From Terriglobia bacterium (lineage in GTDB: Bacteria; Acidobacteriota; Terriglobia; Acidiferrales; UBA7541), in assembly GCA_023512135.1 (NCBI GenBank), contig JAIMAG010000003.1, forward strand, positions 1 through 64,000: a DNA stretch of 64,000 bases, given 5' to 3'. Positions 32,391 through 40,353 of this stretch are shown one piece after another. A model generated the notes under the pieces. It did no database searches and was not told the origin of the DNA. It worked only from the letters and a program-made list of their open reading frames with translations. The first letter of the stretch is position 1. Every line of letters starts with the position of its first letter. The translations under genes and the position numbers were made by a program.

Positions 32391-33310
32391 GCGACCTCCT
32401 GAAACGCAGGTGCGGCGACACCGGCGCGCAACGGAACCGGCGCGCACTCCGGATGGAGAATCGCCGCCAGGATTTCCACGCCGTCGGCCAGGCGCGGCCC
32501 GGGCCGGGCAAAATAGCTGTTCGCATCGAGCGCCCAGACGTTGCCCGCGCGCACCGCAGCAAGCTCCCACCAGCCCGGCGGCCAGCGGAGGCTGCGCGCT
32601 TCGGCGAGCGTGGCGGCCAGGTGGTAGCCGCACGGCATCAGCAGGATGACGTCCGGACGGGTTTGCAGCAGCTCCGCCCAATCCGCGCGATGCGAAGGCT
32701 CACCCGAACGGCAGCACAACGGCTCACCGCCGGCAAGGGCGATCATCTCGGGCACCCAGTGACCGGGCAGGAAAGGCGGATCGAGCCACTCCAGGGCAAG
32801 TACGCGCGGTCGTGCGGCTCCGGCTACTGCCGCACGAACGCGCTCGACGCGGGCCACGAGCTCGGCAACCAGCGCGGCCGCTCGCCCGGCTCGACCGACC
32901 GCTTCGCCGACACTGTGGATGTCCTGCCAGACACCGGCCAGGTCTTTCGGCGCCAGCGTGAGTACACGGGGCGGAACAGAAAATGTGCTGAGCACCGCAG
33001 GCAGATCTTCGGGAGAGGCGGCACAGACGTGACAGAGGTCCTGGGTGAGGATCAGGTCGGGCTGCAGCCGGCGCAGCGCGACATCGTCCACGCGATACAG
33101 GCTCTCGCCGCGGGAGAGGAAGGCACGCACCTGAGCATCCAGTTCGGCGGCAGTGCGACCCTGCGTCTCGAGCCGGGTTTCAACGACAACCGGTTTGCCC
33201 CGCACCTCGGGCGGATAGTCACACTCGTAGGTGATGCCGACCAGCGCATCGCCCAGGCCCAGCGCGCAGACGATTTCGGTCGCCGAAGGAAGAAACGAGC
33301 AGATGCGCAT
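32387..33310 (-). CDS. BtuF-like (periplasmic-binding-protein fold) cobalamin/metal-chelate binding protein without signal peptide
   Basis: 307 residues. The N-terminus MRICSFLPSATEIVCALGLG begins directly with the first beta strand of the TroA/BtuF fold (SLxPSxTE motif); there is no signal peptide. Other landmarks are VGITYECDYPPEVRGKPVV, LYRVDDVALRRLQPDLILTQ, CHVCAAS, ALEWLDPPFLPGHWVPEMI and DVILLMPCGYHL, typical of the cytoplasmic 'cobalamin-binding protein' group. The four cysteines in CHVC and CGY and CCRS could bind metal. It is sandwiched between the Dph6-like and D-aminoacylase genes, ten bases after the former. A cytoplasmic binding protein with no transporter nearby is puzzling; the ligand is unknown. 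Confidence 0.8.
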   Translation of the reverse strand: MRICSFLPSATEIVCALGLGDALVGITYECDYPPEVRGKPVVVETRLETQGRTAAELDAQVRAFLSRGESLYRVDDVALRRLQPDLILTQDLCHVCAASPEDLPAVLSTFSVPPRVLTLAPKDLAGVWQDIHSVGEAVGRAGRAAALVAELVARVERVRAAVAGAARPRVLALEWLDPPFLPGHWVPEMIALAGGEPLCCRSGEPSHRADWAELLQTRPDVILLMPCGYHLAATLAEARSLRWPPGWWELAAVRAGNVWALDANSYFARPGPRLADGVEILAAILHPECAPVPLRAGVAAPAFQEVA

Positions 33311-33320
33311 GGGGCTGAGT

Positions 33321-34019
33321 TTACTGCGGGCCGACCGCGGCAGGCAATTGTTCGGCGAGCTGCACATCGGCGAAAACGAAGCCATCCAGCAACACGCGCT
33401 GGCCGATGACCACGGACACGGGCGCACGGAACATAGGGCCAGCGAAGGCAAAGGTATGGAATTCGCCACGTTCTCCACAGGGATCCACGCCGACGGGCAG
33501 GTCAGCGAGCAGGCGCGCGTCGAAGCAGCGACCGGCGAACTCTGCGGAGAGCTGCTTCGGATCCACGCAGGTGAGCACGGCGCGCAGGCCCGCCGCAATC
33601 ATCTGGCGCGCGAGCGCACCGGTGTCGCGTCCCCAGAGGGGGAAGAGCGGAGCGATGCCGGTGTCGGCCAGCATGGCCTCGCGGTAGCGGCGGACGTCTT
33701 CCAGATACAGGTCACCGAACGCAATGTGAGTGACGCCCTCGACGCGGGCCCGTGCCAGCGCCGTGGCCATGGCCTGCTGGTAGAGCTCGTTCGGGCAGGG
33801 ATGCGGAATAGGCACCTTGACCAAGGGCAAGCCCACGGCGGCGGCCTGGGCTTCGAGCACCGTTTCGCGCACCGCGTGCATAGCCACGCGGCCGAAGGCG
33901 GCATTGACGGTGGTCAGCAGTGCGACGACTTCGACGCCCGGCCACCGGCGCAGCTCCTGCAGGGCCCAGGCGGAATCCTTACCGGTGCTCCAGGAAAGCC
34001 AGACCCGCAGGGATGGCAT
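33321..34019 (-). CDS. Dph6/DUF71-type ATP pyrophosphatase (diphthine-ammonia-ligase-like)
   Basis: 232 residues. PP-loop: LRVWLSWSTGKDSAWAL, that is the SGGKDS-type P-loop in the form STGKDS, followed by HAVRETVLEAQAAAVGLPL. The C-terminal CGERGEFHTFAFAGPMF is the family-specific E(F/Y)HT motif, and THIAFGDLYLEDVRRYRE and TCVDPKQL are also typical. In archaea and eukaryotes the family amidates diphthine on elongation factor 2; bacterial members are DUF71 proteins of unclear substrate, some probably ATP-dependent amide ligases. It lies between the NamZ fusion and the BtuF-like gene, separated by 12 and 10 bases, so it belongs to the same operon. A role in making or modifying an amide of wall-derived amino acids is speculation. 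Confidence 0.85.
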   Translation of the reverse strand: MPSLRVWLSWSTGKDSAWALQELRRWPGVEVVALLTTVNAAFGRVAMHAVRETVLEAQAAAVGLPLVKVPIPHPCPNELYQQAMATALARARVEGVTHIAFGDLYLEDVRRYREAMLADTGIAPLFPLWGRDTGALARQMIAAGLRAVLTCVDPKQLSAEFAGRCFDARLLADLPVGVDPCGERGEFHTFAFAGPMFRAPVSVVIGQRVLLDGFVFADVQLAEQLPAAVGPQ

Positions 34020-34031
34020 GACCGCGGCACC

Positions 34032-36455
34032 TCAGCGATAAAGCAGATAGGGCTGGCGCCGCTTGCGGAAGGCAGCCAGATCGTCGGCCATCTCGTCGAC
34101 GATGCGCGTGGGGGCATCCCCGCGACGAAGCCGCTCCAGTGTGGCGGCACTGCCGAGCAGGGTGAGGATAGCATCCAGTTTGAAGTGCTCGGGATAGAGC
34201 GTGCGAAGCGCAGCGGCAATTTCCAAGCCGGCGAGCATGGCGTGCACCGAAGGACGGTCGGTGATCACCACGGCGATGCCTTCGCATCGGCTGCCTCGAT
34301 AGAGGCCCTCGGCGGGAGTGAATTCGGTGGGCACAAAGAGCAGACCCGGCACAAAACGGCGATTCAGATAGGCAGCCAGCTCTGCGGCGCGGATCCACGG
34401 CGCGCCGAAAACTTCAAAGGGCGTGTCTGTACCGCGGCCGACCGAAACGCCTCCCGCCTGCAGAATCTCCAATCCGGGATAGAGCAGTGCGGCGTCCAGC
34501 GAGCGCAGATTCGGTGAAGGAGCGATCCATCGCAGTCCGGTCAATTCGAATGTATCGCTGCGGCGCCAGTCCTGCAGAGGAATCACGTGCAGGCGCGCGC
34601 CAATGCGGTTTTCCGCGTTGAACATGCGCGCCAGCTCGCCGACCGTCATGCCGTGCACCACCGGCAGAGGAAAATAACCGGTGAAGCTGAGCCGGTCCGG
34701 GTCAAGCAGCGGGCCCTCGATGCGTTCGCCGCCGAGCGGATTGGGACGGTCCAACACATAGAATTCGAGGCCGTGCCGGGCGGCTTCTTCCATGGCGTAG
34801 GCCATCGTGGTGATGTAGGTGTAGAAGCGCACGCCGGCATCCTGAATGTCAAAGACGAGCGCATCCAACCCGCGGAGCATCTCCGGCGTGGGCCGGCGCG
34901 TTTCCCCGTACAGACTGTAGACTGGCAGGCCGGTCCCGGGGTGGGTGCTCGACACCACCTGGCCCTCCGCGCGCCCGGCCAAGCCATGCTCAGGACTGAA
35001 CAGAGCCACGAGTTTGACGCCCGGCGCCGTGGCCAGCAATTCGATCGTGCTGTGGCCATCGCGCGCCACACCGGTGTGATTCGTAATCAACCCGACGCGC
35101 TTGCCTGCCAAGGGGGCGAAGTTCTGCGCGATGAGCACGTCGATTCCCGTCTTCGTGCTGCCCTGCCGGGACGAAGTGCCCTCCGGGGAAACACTGCGCG
35201 CGGCGCCCGCGCTGCGTTCGAGGGCGCTGTTGGCCGGCGGACCGGCGCCTACAGCCGCCGCCACCATCGTGGCCACTTTCGACCGCAGCGAAGAAATCGG
35301 TGGACGCACCCGGGGATGAATGCTGTTGGTCAGCAGGACGATGAACGTGCGACTGGCTGGGTCGATCCAGATCGAAGTTCCGGTGAAGCCGGTGTGTCCG
35401 AACGAACTGTCGGGGAACAGTTCGCCTCGCGGTGCGGAGTACACCGAATCGATATCCCAGCCCAGGCCGCGCCGCGTACGGCTCCAGGGAGGCGATTGCG
35501 GGGCAGCCATTTTGCGAATCGTGGCCGGCGCAAGCAGTTGAGGCGATGCGTCGGTGCCGGCGGGCGTGTTGCTCCACGCTGCAAGGATCATGCGGCAGAA
35601 GCGGGCCAGGTCATCGGCGGTGCCGAACAGTCCGGCATGGCCGGCGACACCCCCCATGCCGCGCGCGCGCGGGTCATGGACGACGCCGCGGAGCAGACGT
35701 CCGCGTCCGGAACCCGGTGCCGCGCCTGCCGGCAGATCGATTTCCTCGGTGGGCGCGATGCGGGGGCGCCACTCGGGCGGAGGCAAAAACCGCGTCTGTT
35801 GCATGCCCAGCGGCTGTGCAATCTCTCGAGCGAAGAATTCGTCCAATGAAAGGCCGCTCACGCGCCGGACGAGCTCACCCAGAACAATGTACCCGGTGTC
35901 GCTGTAGATGAAGCGGGCGCCGGGCGGGGCAATCAGTTCGTCGCGATAGATCGCATCGAGCACGGCCGATGCGCCCGACCAGGACTCGGGCAACACCGGA
36001 ATCGGCCGCAAACCCGAATGATGGACGAGCAGCATGCGGACCGTCACCTGATCCTTGCCGCCGCCGGTGAACTCGGGCAGGTAGCGAACGACGGGATCGT
36101 TCAAACGGAGCTGCCCCCGCTCGACCAATTTCATGATCGCCGGGGCGGTGGCCACGACTTTGGTGAGCGAGGCCAGGTCGAAGATCGTGTCTACGGTCAT
36201 CGGCTCCTGCGCGGGCACGAGGGCCCGCGCACCGTACGCTTTCCGGTGCAGGATGCGGTCGTTGTGCCCCACCAGCAGCACCGCCCCGGGGATTTCATCG
36301 CGGGCAACCGCGTCTTCGAGGATGGCGTCGAGCGAGGCCAGTCCGTCCGCCGCCGGTGACGACACACCGGTGACGGCAAACCAGGAGAACAAGGCGAAGC
36401 AGACGAGCACTCCTCCGGATGGAAACTGTCGCCGGTGCGTGCGGTTGTCGAGCAT
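34032..36455 (-). CDS. Exported serine hydrolase fused to NamZ-type exo-beta-N-acetylmuramidase (DUF1343)
   Basis: 807 residues from ATG 36455. A signal peptide occupies about residues 12-37 (GGVLVCFALFSWFAVTG). Residues about 40-400 are a beta-lactamase/penicillin-binding-protein-like serine hydrolase with S96-L-T-K99, Y184-S-D and a GHTGFTG triad element, all three expected catalytic motifs. A Ser/Gly-rich linker follows, then DUF1343 from about 440 to the end, with LITNHTGVARDG, LFSPEHGLAG and DIQDAGVRFYTY. DUF1343 is the NamZ fold, which removes MurNAc from the non-reducing end of peptidoglycan fragments. The fusion combines an esterase or D,D-peptidase-like activity with the muramidase. 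In Bacillus the corresponding ybbC and ybbE are separate but adjacent genes. First gene of a four-gene leftward operon. Confidence 0.88.
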   Translation of the reverse strand: MLDNRTHRRQFPSGGVLVCFALFSWFAVTGVSSPAADGLASLDAILEDAVARDEIPGAVLLVGHNDRILHRKAYGARALVPAQEPMTVDTIFDLASLTKVVATAPAIMKLVERGQLRLNDPVVRYLPEFTGGGKDQVTVRMLLVHHSGLRPIPVLPESWSGASAVLDAIYRDELIAPPGARFIYSDTGYIVLGELVRRVSGLSLDEFFAREIAQPLGMQQTRFLPPPEWRPRIAPTEEIDLPAGAAPGSGRGRLLRGVVHDPRARGMGGVAGHAGLFGTADDLARFCRMILAAWSNTPAGTDASPQLLAPATIRKMAAPQSPPWSRTRRGLGWDIDSVYSAPRGELFPDSSFGHTGFTGTSIWIDPASRTFIVLLTNSIHPRVRPPISSLRSKVATMVAAAVGAGPPANSALERSAGAARSVSPEGTSSRQGSTKTGIDVLIAQNFAPLAGKRVGLITNHTGVARDGHSTIELLATAPGVKLVALFSPEHGLAGRAEGQVVSSTHPGTGLPVYSLYGETRRPTPEMLRGLDALVFDIQDAGVRFYTYITTMAYAMEEAARHGLEFYVLDRPNPLGGERIEGPLLDPDRLSFTGYFPLPVVHGMTVGELARMFNAENRIGARLHVIPLQDWRRSDTFELTGLRWIAPSPNLRSLDAALLYPGLEILQAGGVSVGRGTDTPFEVFGAPWIRAAELAAYLNRRFVPGLLFVPTEFTPAEGLYRGSRCEGIAVVITDRPSVHAMLAGLEIAAALRTLYPEHFKLDAILTLLGSAATLERLRRGDAPTRIVDEMADDLAAFRKRRQPYLLYR

Positions 36456-36473
36456 CGACCCCTGTGCTATACC
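36445..36473 (+). promoter_or_regulatory. Rightward half of a bidirectional promoter (NagZ fusion, murQ and murA)
   Basis: TTGTCG at 36445-36450, a 17-base spacer, and TATACC at 36468-36473 preceded by TGC. The expected start near 36480 is two bases from the GTG of the NagZ fusion gene, implying a leaderless message. The -10 box overlaps the -10 box of the opposite-strand promoter. Confidence 0.6.
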
Positions 36474-36494
36474 AAGCGACGGTGCGTGCGTCAA
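36466..36494 (-). promoter_or_regulatory. Leftward half of a bidirectional promoter (NamZ fusion operon)
   Basis: On the minus strand TTGACG lies at 36494-36489, a 17-base spacer, and TATAGC at 36471-36466. The expected start near 36459 is four bases before the ATG of the NamZ fusion gene (36455). The two -10 boxes share GCTATACC (36466-36473). Confidence 0.6.
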
Positions 36495-39253
36495 CGCCAG
36501 CTTTGTCGTCTTACCGGCTGTGTAAGGCCCTGTGCCCTGCACTGCTCGCCGCAGTGCTGCTGGGACCTGCGCTGTTCAGCCGTCAGCCCGCAGCATACGA
36601 ACCAGACCTACCAGCCGCCGCGGTGCGGTGGGTGGAGCAGACGCTTCAGAACCTGTCGCTGGAGGAAAAACTCGGCCAACTGGTCATGATTCACTACTAC
36701 GGAGGATTCACGCACACCGACAGCGAATCATACCGCGAATTGCTGCGGCGGATCGAAACGCAGCATATCGGCGGAATCGTGGTGTCCACGCGGCCGGGGG
36801 CGCTGGGTACCGAGCTGAGCCAGGTCTACCCCACCGCGGTACTGACCAATCAACTGCAGCGCCGCGCGAAGGTTCCGCTGCTTGTCGCCGCCGATTTCGA
36901 GCGCGGCACCGCCATGCGGATTGCCGAAGGCACATCGTTTCCTTACGCGATGGCAGTGGCGGCCGGAGGCGACCCGCGGGATGCGTACGAGATGGCCCGG
37001 ATTACAGCGATCGAAGCGCGCGCCGTGGGAGTGCACTGGAACTTCGCACCGGTGGCGGATGTAAACAGCAACCCGCAGAATCCGATCATCAACACGCGGT
37101 CGTTCGGGGAAGATCCACGGCGGGTGGCCGAGTACGTGGCCGCCTTCATCCGCGGCAGCGAAGAAAACGGAGTCCTGGCCACCGCCAAGCATTTCCCCGG
37201 CCACGGCGACAGCAGCGAAGACTCGCACATCGGCCTGCCGGTGATTTGGGGAGACCGGGCAAGACTGGAACAGGTGGAACTGGTGCCCTTCCGCGCGGCC
37301 ATCGCGGCAGGCGTGAGCACGATCATGACCGGGCATCTGGCAGTACCGGCGTTCGAACCCGATCCGGAGCTGCCCGCAACGATGTCGCGGCGCATCCTGA
37401 GCGATCTGCTGCGGGGCGAGCTGGGATTCCGCGGACTGATCGTCACCGATGCGCTGACCATGGGTGGCGTGACCGCCCGCTACGCGCCCGGCGACGTGGC
37501 GGTGCGTGCGCTGGAAGCGGGTGCGGATGTGCTGCTGGTGCCGCCGGTGCCGGACGCCGCGCTGCTCGGACTGCGCCGGGCTGTCGAGCAGGGGCGGCTC
37601 AGTCAGGCCCGGATCGACGAATCCGTGCGGCGCATCCTGACGGCCAAAGCACGGCTCGGCCTGCATCGCCAGCGCGAGGTCAACGTGAACGCACTGAATG
37701 AAATCTTCGGTCGGCCGGAGTTCCGCACCCGCGCGCAGGAGATAGCCGACCGCGGCATTACCCTGCTGCGCAACCGGCTCGGGCTGCTGCCGCTGGATGC
37801 GACACAACCGCTGCGCGCTTTGCTGGTGGCGGTGGCCGGCGACCCGGATCCGCTGCCGGCCAACGTGCTCGAGCAGGAAATCCGCTGGCGCGTGGACCGG
37901 TTGCAGGTCGTGCGGACCGATACGCGCTGGGTGCCGGTCAGCAACGTGAAACTGCCGCCGAGCGATAGCTACGACGTCGCCATTGCAGCGCTGTTCGTCC
38001 GGCTGGCCGACCGCAAGGGCCACGTCAGCCTGCCGCCGGAACAGATCGCGTTCGTCAACGAGCTGCTCGGCGCAGGCAAGCCCGTCGTGGTGGCTGCGTT
38101 CGGCAGTCCGTACGTCGTGGAGCGGTTCCCGAACGCAGACACCTGGCTGGCTGCGTTTTCGACCCACGGAGTCGCCCAGGCCGCCGTTGCCCGCGCCCTG
38201 TTCGGACAGATAACCATCGGCGGAAAACTGCCCGTGACCGTGCCCGGCGTGGCCCAGCTCGGCGACGGGTTTGCCCTGGCTGCCCGCCCCATGACGCTGG
38301 CTTCGGCGTCGCCAGAACTGGAAACCAGGCTGGCGCCGGTTTTCGCCCGGCTGGAGCCGTTCGTTCGTGAAGGTTGGATCTCCGGCGCAGCCATCGCCAT
38401 CGGTCAGGGCAACCGGCTGGTCGTGCGCGGCTTCGGTCGCACGTCCTTCGGCCGCGGGGCTGTGCCGGTAGAAGGTGAGACACGGCTCAACGGGGGAGCC
38501 ACTCTGCAGAACACAGCGCTTGTGCTCGCGACGGCTCTGCTGGTCGAAGACGGTTTGCTGGACCTGCAGGCACCGGTTGCGCGATACCTGTCCGACAATC
38601 CATCCAGCGCAGACTCGGGCGGGTATGGCAGCACTACTCTGTGGCAACTCCTGCTCGATGCGGGTGGCGGAAGCGGGCAGCCAGCCGGCGGTGCCTCTAC
38701 GGCGTCCTGGCCGGCGGAGCGATGGAGCATCCTGAGCCAGATCCTCGAAGCCGTGAGCGGCAAATCGGCGCAGGAGCTTTTTGCGAGTCGCGTGCTCCGT
38801 CCCCTGGGAGTCGAGTGGCACTGGAAGACTACACAGCAGCCCCCTTCGCCGGCCGGCCCGCCGCAGCAACGGCCGCTTGCCGATATTTCCGCCGCAGCGA
38901 CCCAGATCGCTCCGCTGGCCCAGATGCTGCTGAACGGCGGCATCTACAGCCACAGACGAATTCTGAAGCGCGGCACCATCGATCTGTTTGCGGCCCGGCA
39001 GCGCGTGGGCGATGCGGTGCGGGCACTCGGTTGGAACGTCGGCCCCTGGAACGGCAGCACGATTTCTCGCCGCGCCTACGGTTGGGACGACCCGCGAGGT
39101 GCTTCGCTCTGGATGGACCCTGAAAAAAATCTCTTCGTTGTGTTCCTGCCTGCGGAGGTGCAGGCCGGCGCGGAAGACAGGCTGCGAGCGCTGCGCGACG
39201 AGCTCCACCGGGCCGCTGCCGAAGCACTCGGACTGGCCGGTTCGACACGCTGA
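36482..39253 (+). CDS. Exported NagZ-type GH3 beta-N-acetylglucosaminidase fused to a degenerate serine-hydrolase domain
   Basis: 923 residues from GTG 36482, chosen because a promoter places transcription almost exactly there; it leaves a normal signal peptide (CKALCPALLAAVLLGPALF). The GH3 part (about 60-600) carries the NagZ active site: KHFPGHGDSSEDSH (K236-H249), where His and Asp form the acid/base dyad, and VTDALTMGG with D323 as nucleophile. It should remove terminal GlcNAc from muropeptides. The C-terminal domain from about residue 640 aligns with the serine hydrolase of the neighbouring gene but has TLQN (674-677) instead of SxxK, and no equivalent YxN or HTG, so it cannot act as a serine hydrolase. 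It may bind wall fragments or help position the enzyme. Confidence 0.85.
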   Translation: MRASTPALSSYRLCKALCPALLAAVLLGPALFSRQPAAYEPDLPAAAVRWVEQTLQNLSLEEKLGQLVMIHYYGGFTHTDSESYRELLRRIETQHIGGIVVSTRPGALGTELSQVYPTAVLTNQLQRRAKVPLLVAADFERGTAMRIAEGTSFPYAMAVAAGGDPRDAYEMARITAIEARAVGVHWNFAPVADVNSNPQNPIINTRSFGEDPRRVAEYVAAFIRGSEENGVLATAKHFPGHGDSSEDSHIGLPVIWGDRARLEQVELVPFRAAIAAGVSTIMTGHLAVPAFEPDPELPATMSRRILSDLLRGELGFRGLIVTDALTMGGVTARYAPGDVAVRALEAGADVLLVPPVPDAALLGLRRAVEQGRLSQARIDESVRRILTAKARLGLHRQREVNVNALNEIFGRPEFRTRAQEIADRGITLLRNRLGLLPLDATQPLRALLVAVAGDPDPLPANVLEQEIRWRVDRLQVVRTDTRWVPVSNVKLPPSDSYDVAIAALFVRLADRKGHVSLPPEQIAFVNELLGAGKPVVVAAFGSPYVVERFPNADTWLAAFSTHGVAQAAVARALFGQITIGGKLPVTVPGVAQLGDGFALAARPMTLASASPELETRLAPVFARLEPFVREGWISGAAIAIGQGNRLVVRGFGRTSFGRGAVPVEGETRLNGGATLQNTALVLATALLVEDGLLDLQAPVARYLSDNPSSADSGGYGSTTLWQLLLDAGGGSGQPAGGASTASWPAERWSILSQILEAVSGKSAQELFASRVLRPLGVEWHWKTTQQPPSPAGPPQQRPLADISAAATQIAPLAQMLLNGGIYSHRRILKRGTIDLFAARQRVGDAVRALGWNVGPWNGSTISRRAYGWDDPRGASLWMDPEKNLFVVFLPAEVQAGAEDRLRALRDELHRAAAEALGLAGSTR

Positions 39254-39326
39254 GCTCTGCCCGCCGGGCGCAGATCCGTGAGCGGGTCTATAATCCGATG
39301 CCCGGGCCACGCACAGCGAGGGAGCT

Positions 39327-40277
39327 TTGAGCAGTCGCGTCCAGCAAATTCCTGTCACGGAACGACGCCATCCACGCACGCAGGGGCTCGACCGGCTGCC
39401 GACGCGCGAACTGCTGGAGCGAATCAACCGCGAAGACGCACGGGTGGCACCCGCCGTGGCGCGGCAGATCCCCGCGATTGCCCGTGCGGTGGAAACCATC
39501 GTGACCGCGCTGCGTGCCGGCGGGCGATTGATTTACGTCGGAGCGGGAACCAGCGGACGACTGGCTGCGCTGGACGCAGCGGAGTGTCCGCCGACGTTCG
39601 GTGTGCCTCCACGCCAGGTGCAGGCGGTGATTGCCGGTGGCAGGGCTGCGCTCGACCGCGCCGTCGAGGGCGCTGAAGATTCAGCCGCCCGGGGCTGGCG
39701 CGACCTGATGCGGCGCAGGCTGAACCGTCACGATGTGGTGGTGGGGTTGTCGGCGAGCGGCACCACACCGTACGTGCTCGGGGCGCTGCGCTATGCGCGA
39801 TCGCGCCGGGTGAAAACCGTCGCGGTAACCTGCAATCCGGCAGCGCCACTGGCTCGGCTGGCCGACATTGTGATTGCGCCGCGAGTCGGTCCGGAAGTGA
39901 TTGCCGGCTCAACACGGCTGAAAGCAGGAACTGCGCAGAAGCTGGTGCTGAATATGCTGAGCACGGCAGCCATGGTGCGGCTCGGGCACGTCTACGACAA
40001 CTGGATGATCCACGTGGCTCCAGCCAACCGGAAACTGCGGGAGCGCGCCCTGCGGATTCTGCAGCAGGCTACCGGAGCGAGCCGGCAACAGGCCCGGCGG
40101 GTACTGGCACAGGCGGCAGCGGCGAAACGACGCGCGGGCCCACGACACGAGCCCGATGCGCTGCCGGTCGCGCTCATCATGCTGAAGCGGGGCATGAACG
40201 CCACCGAGGCCCGGCGACGGCTGCGCGCTGCCGGCGGAAATCTGCGCCGTGCCCTAGGCGAAGTCGGCCAGCAGTAA
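39327..40277 (+). CDS. murQ: N-acetylmuramic acid 6-phosphate etherase
   Basis: 316 residues. The start is TTG at 39327 with GAGGGAGC just upstream and a TATAAT box at 39289-39294. The SIS fold shows LIYVGAGTSGRLAALDAAECPPTFGVP, the diagnostic MurQ sequence including the ligand-binding loop and the AECPPTF element. The second motif, VVGLSASGTTPYVLGAL, is the sugar-phosphate loop. TRLKAGTAQKLVLNMLSTAAMV is a typical MurQ segment, and a helical C-terminal domain with a repeated ATGAS/ARRVLAQA motif follows. MurQ cleaves the lactyl ether of MurNAc-6-phosphate to give GlcNAc-6-phosphate and D-lactate. Placement between NagZ and MurA makes its role in wall salvage clear. Confidence 0.95.
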   Translation: MSSRVQQIPVTERRHPRTQGLDRLPTRELLERINREDARVAPAVARQIPAIARAVETIVTALRAGGRLIYVGAGTSGRLAALDAAECPPTFGVPPRQVQAVIAGGRAALDRAVEGAEDSAARGWRDLMRRRLNRHDVVVGLSASGTTPYVLGALRYARSRRVKTVAVTCNPAAPLARLADIVIAPRVGPEVIAGSTRLKAGTAQKLVLNMLSTAAMVRLGHVYDNWMIHVAPANRKLRERALRILQQATGASRQQARRVLAQAAAAKRRAGPRHEPDALPVALIMLKRGMNATEARRRLRAAGGNLRRALGEVGQQ

Positions 40278-40353
40278 AGCGGGGTAACCCTTCGGCGGCC
40301 GGAATGCCGCGCCTGCAGCCAAGGAAGCCAATCCGGACTAAGATGAACTCACC

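Noticed and set aside
36728-39499. A 923-codon open frame antisense to the NagZ-fusion gene
   Set aside because: It has no recognisable domain, and the opposite strand encodes a clear GH3 enzyme with active-site motifs. Long antisense frames are expected at this GC content.
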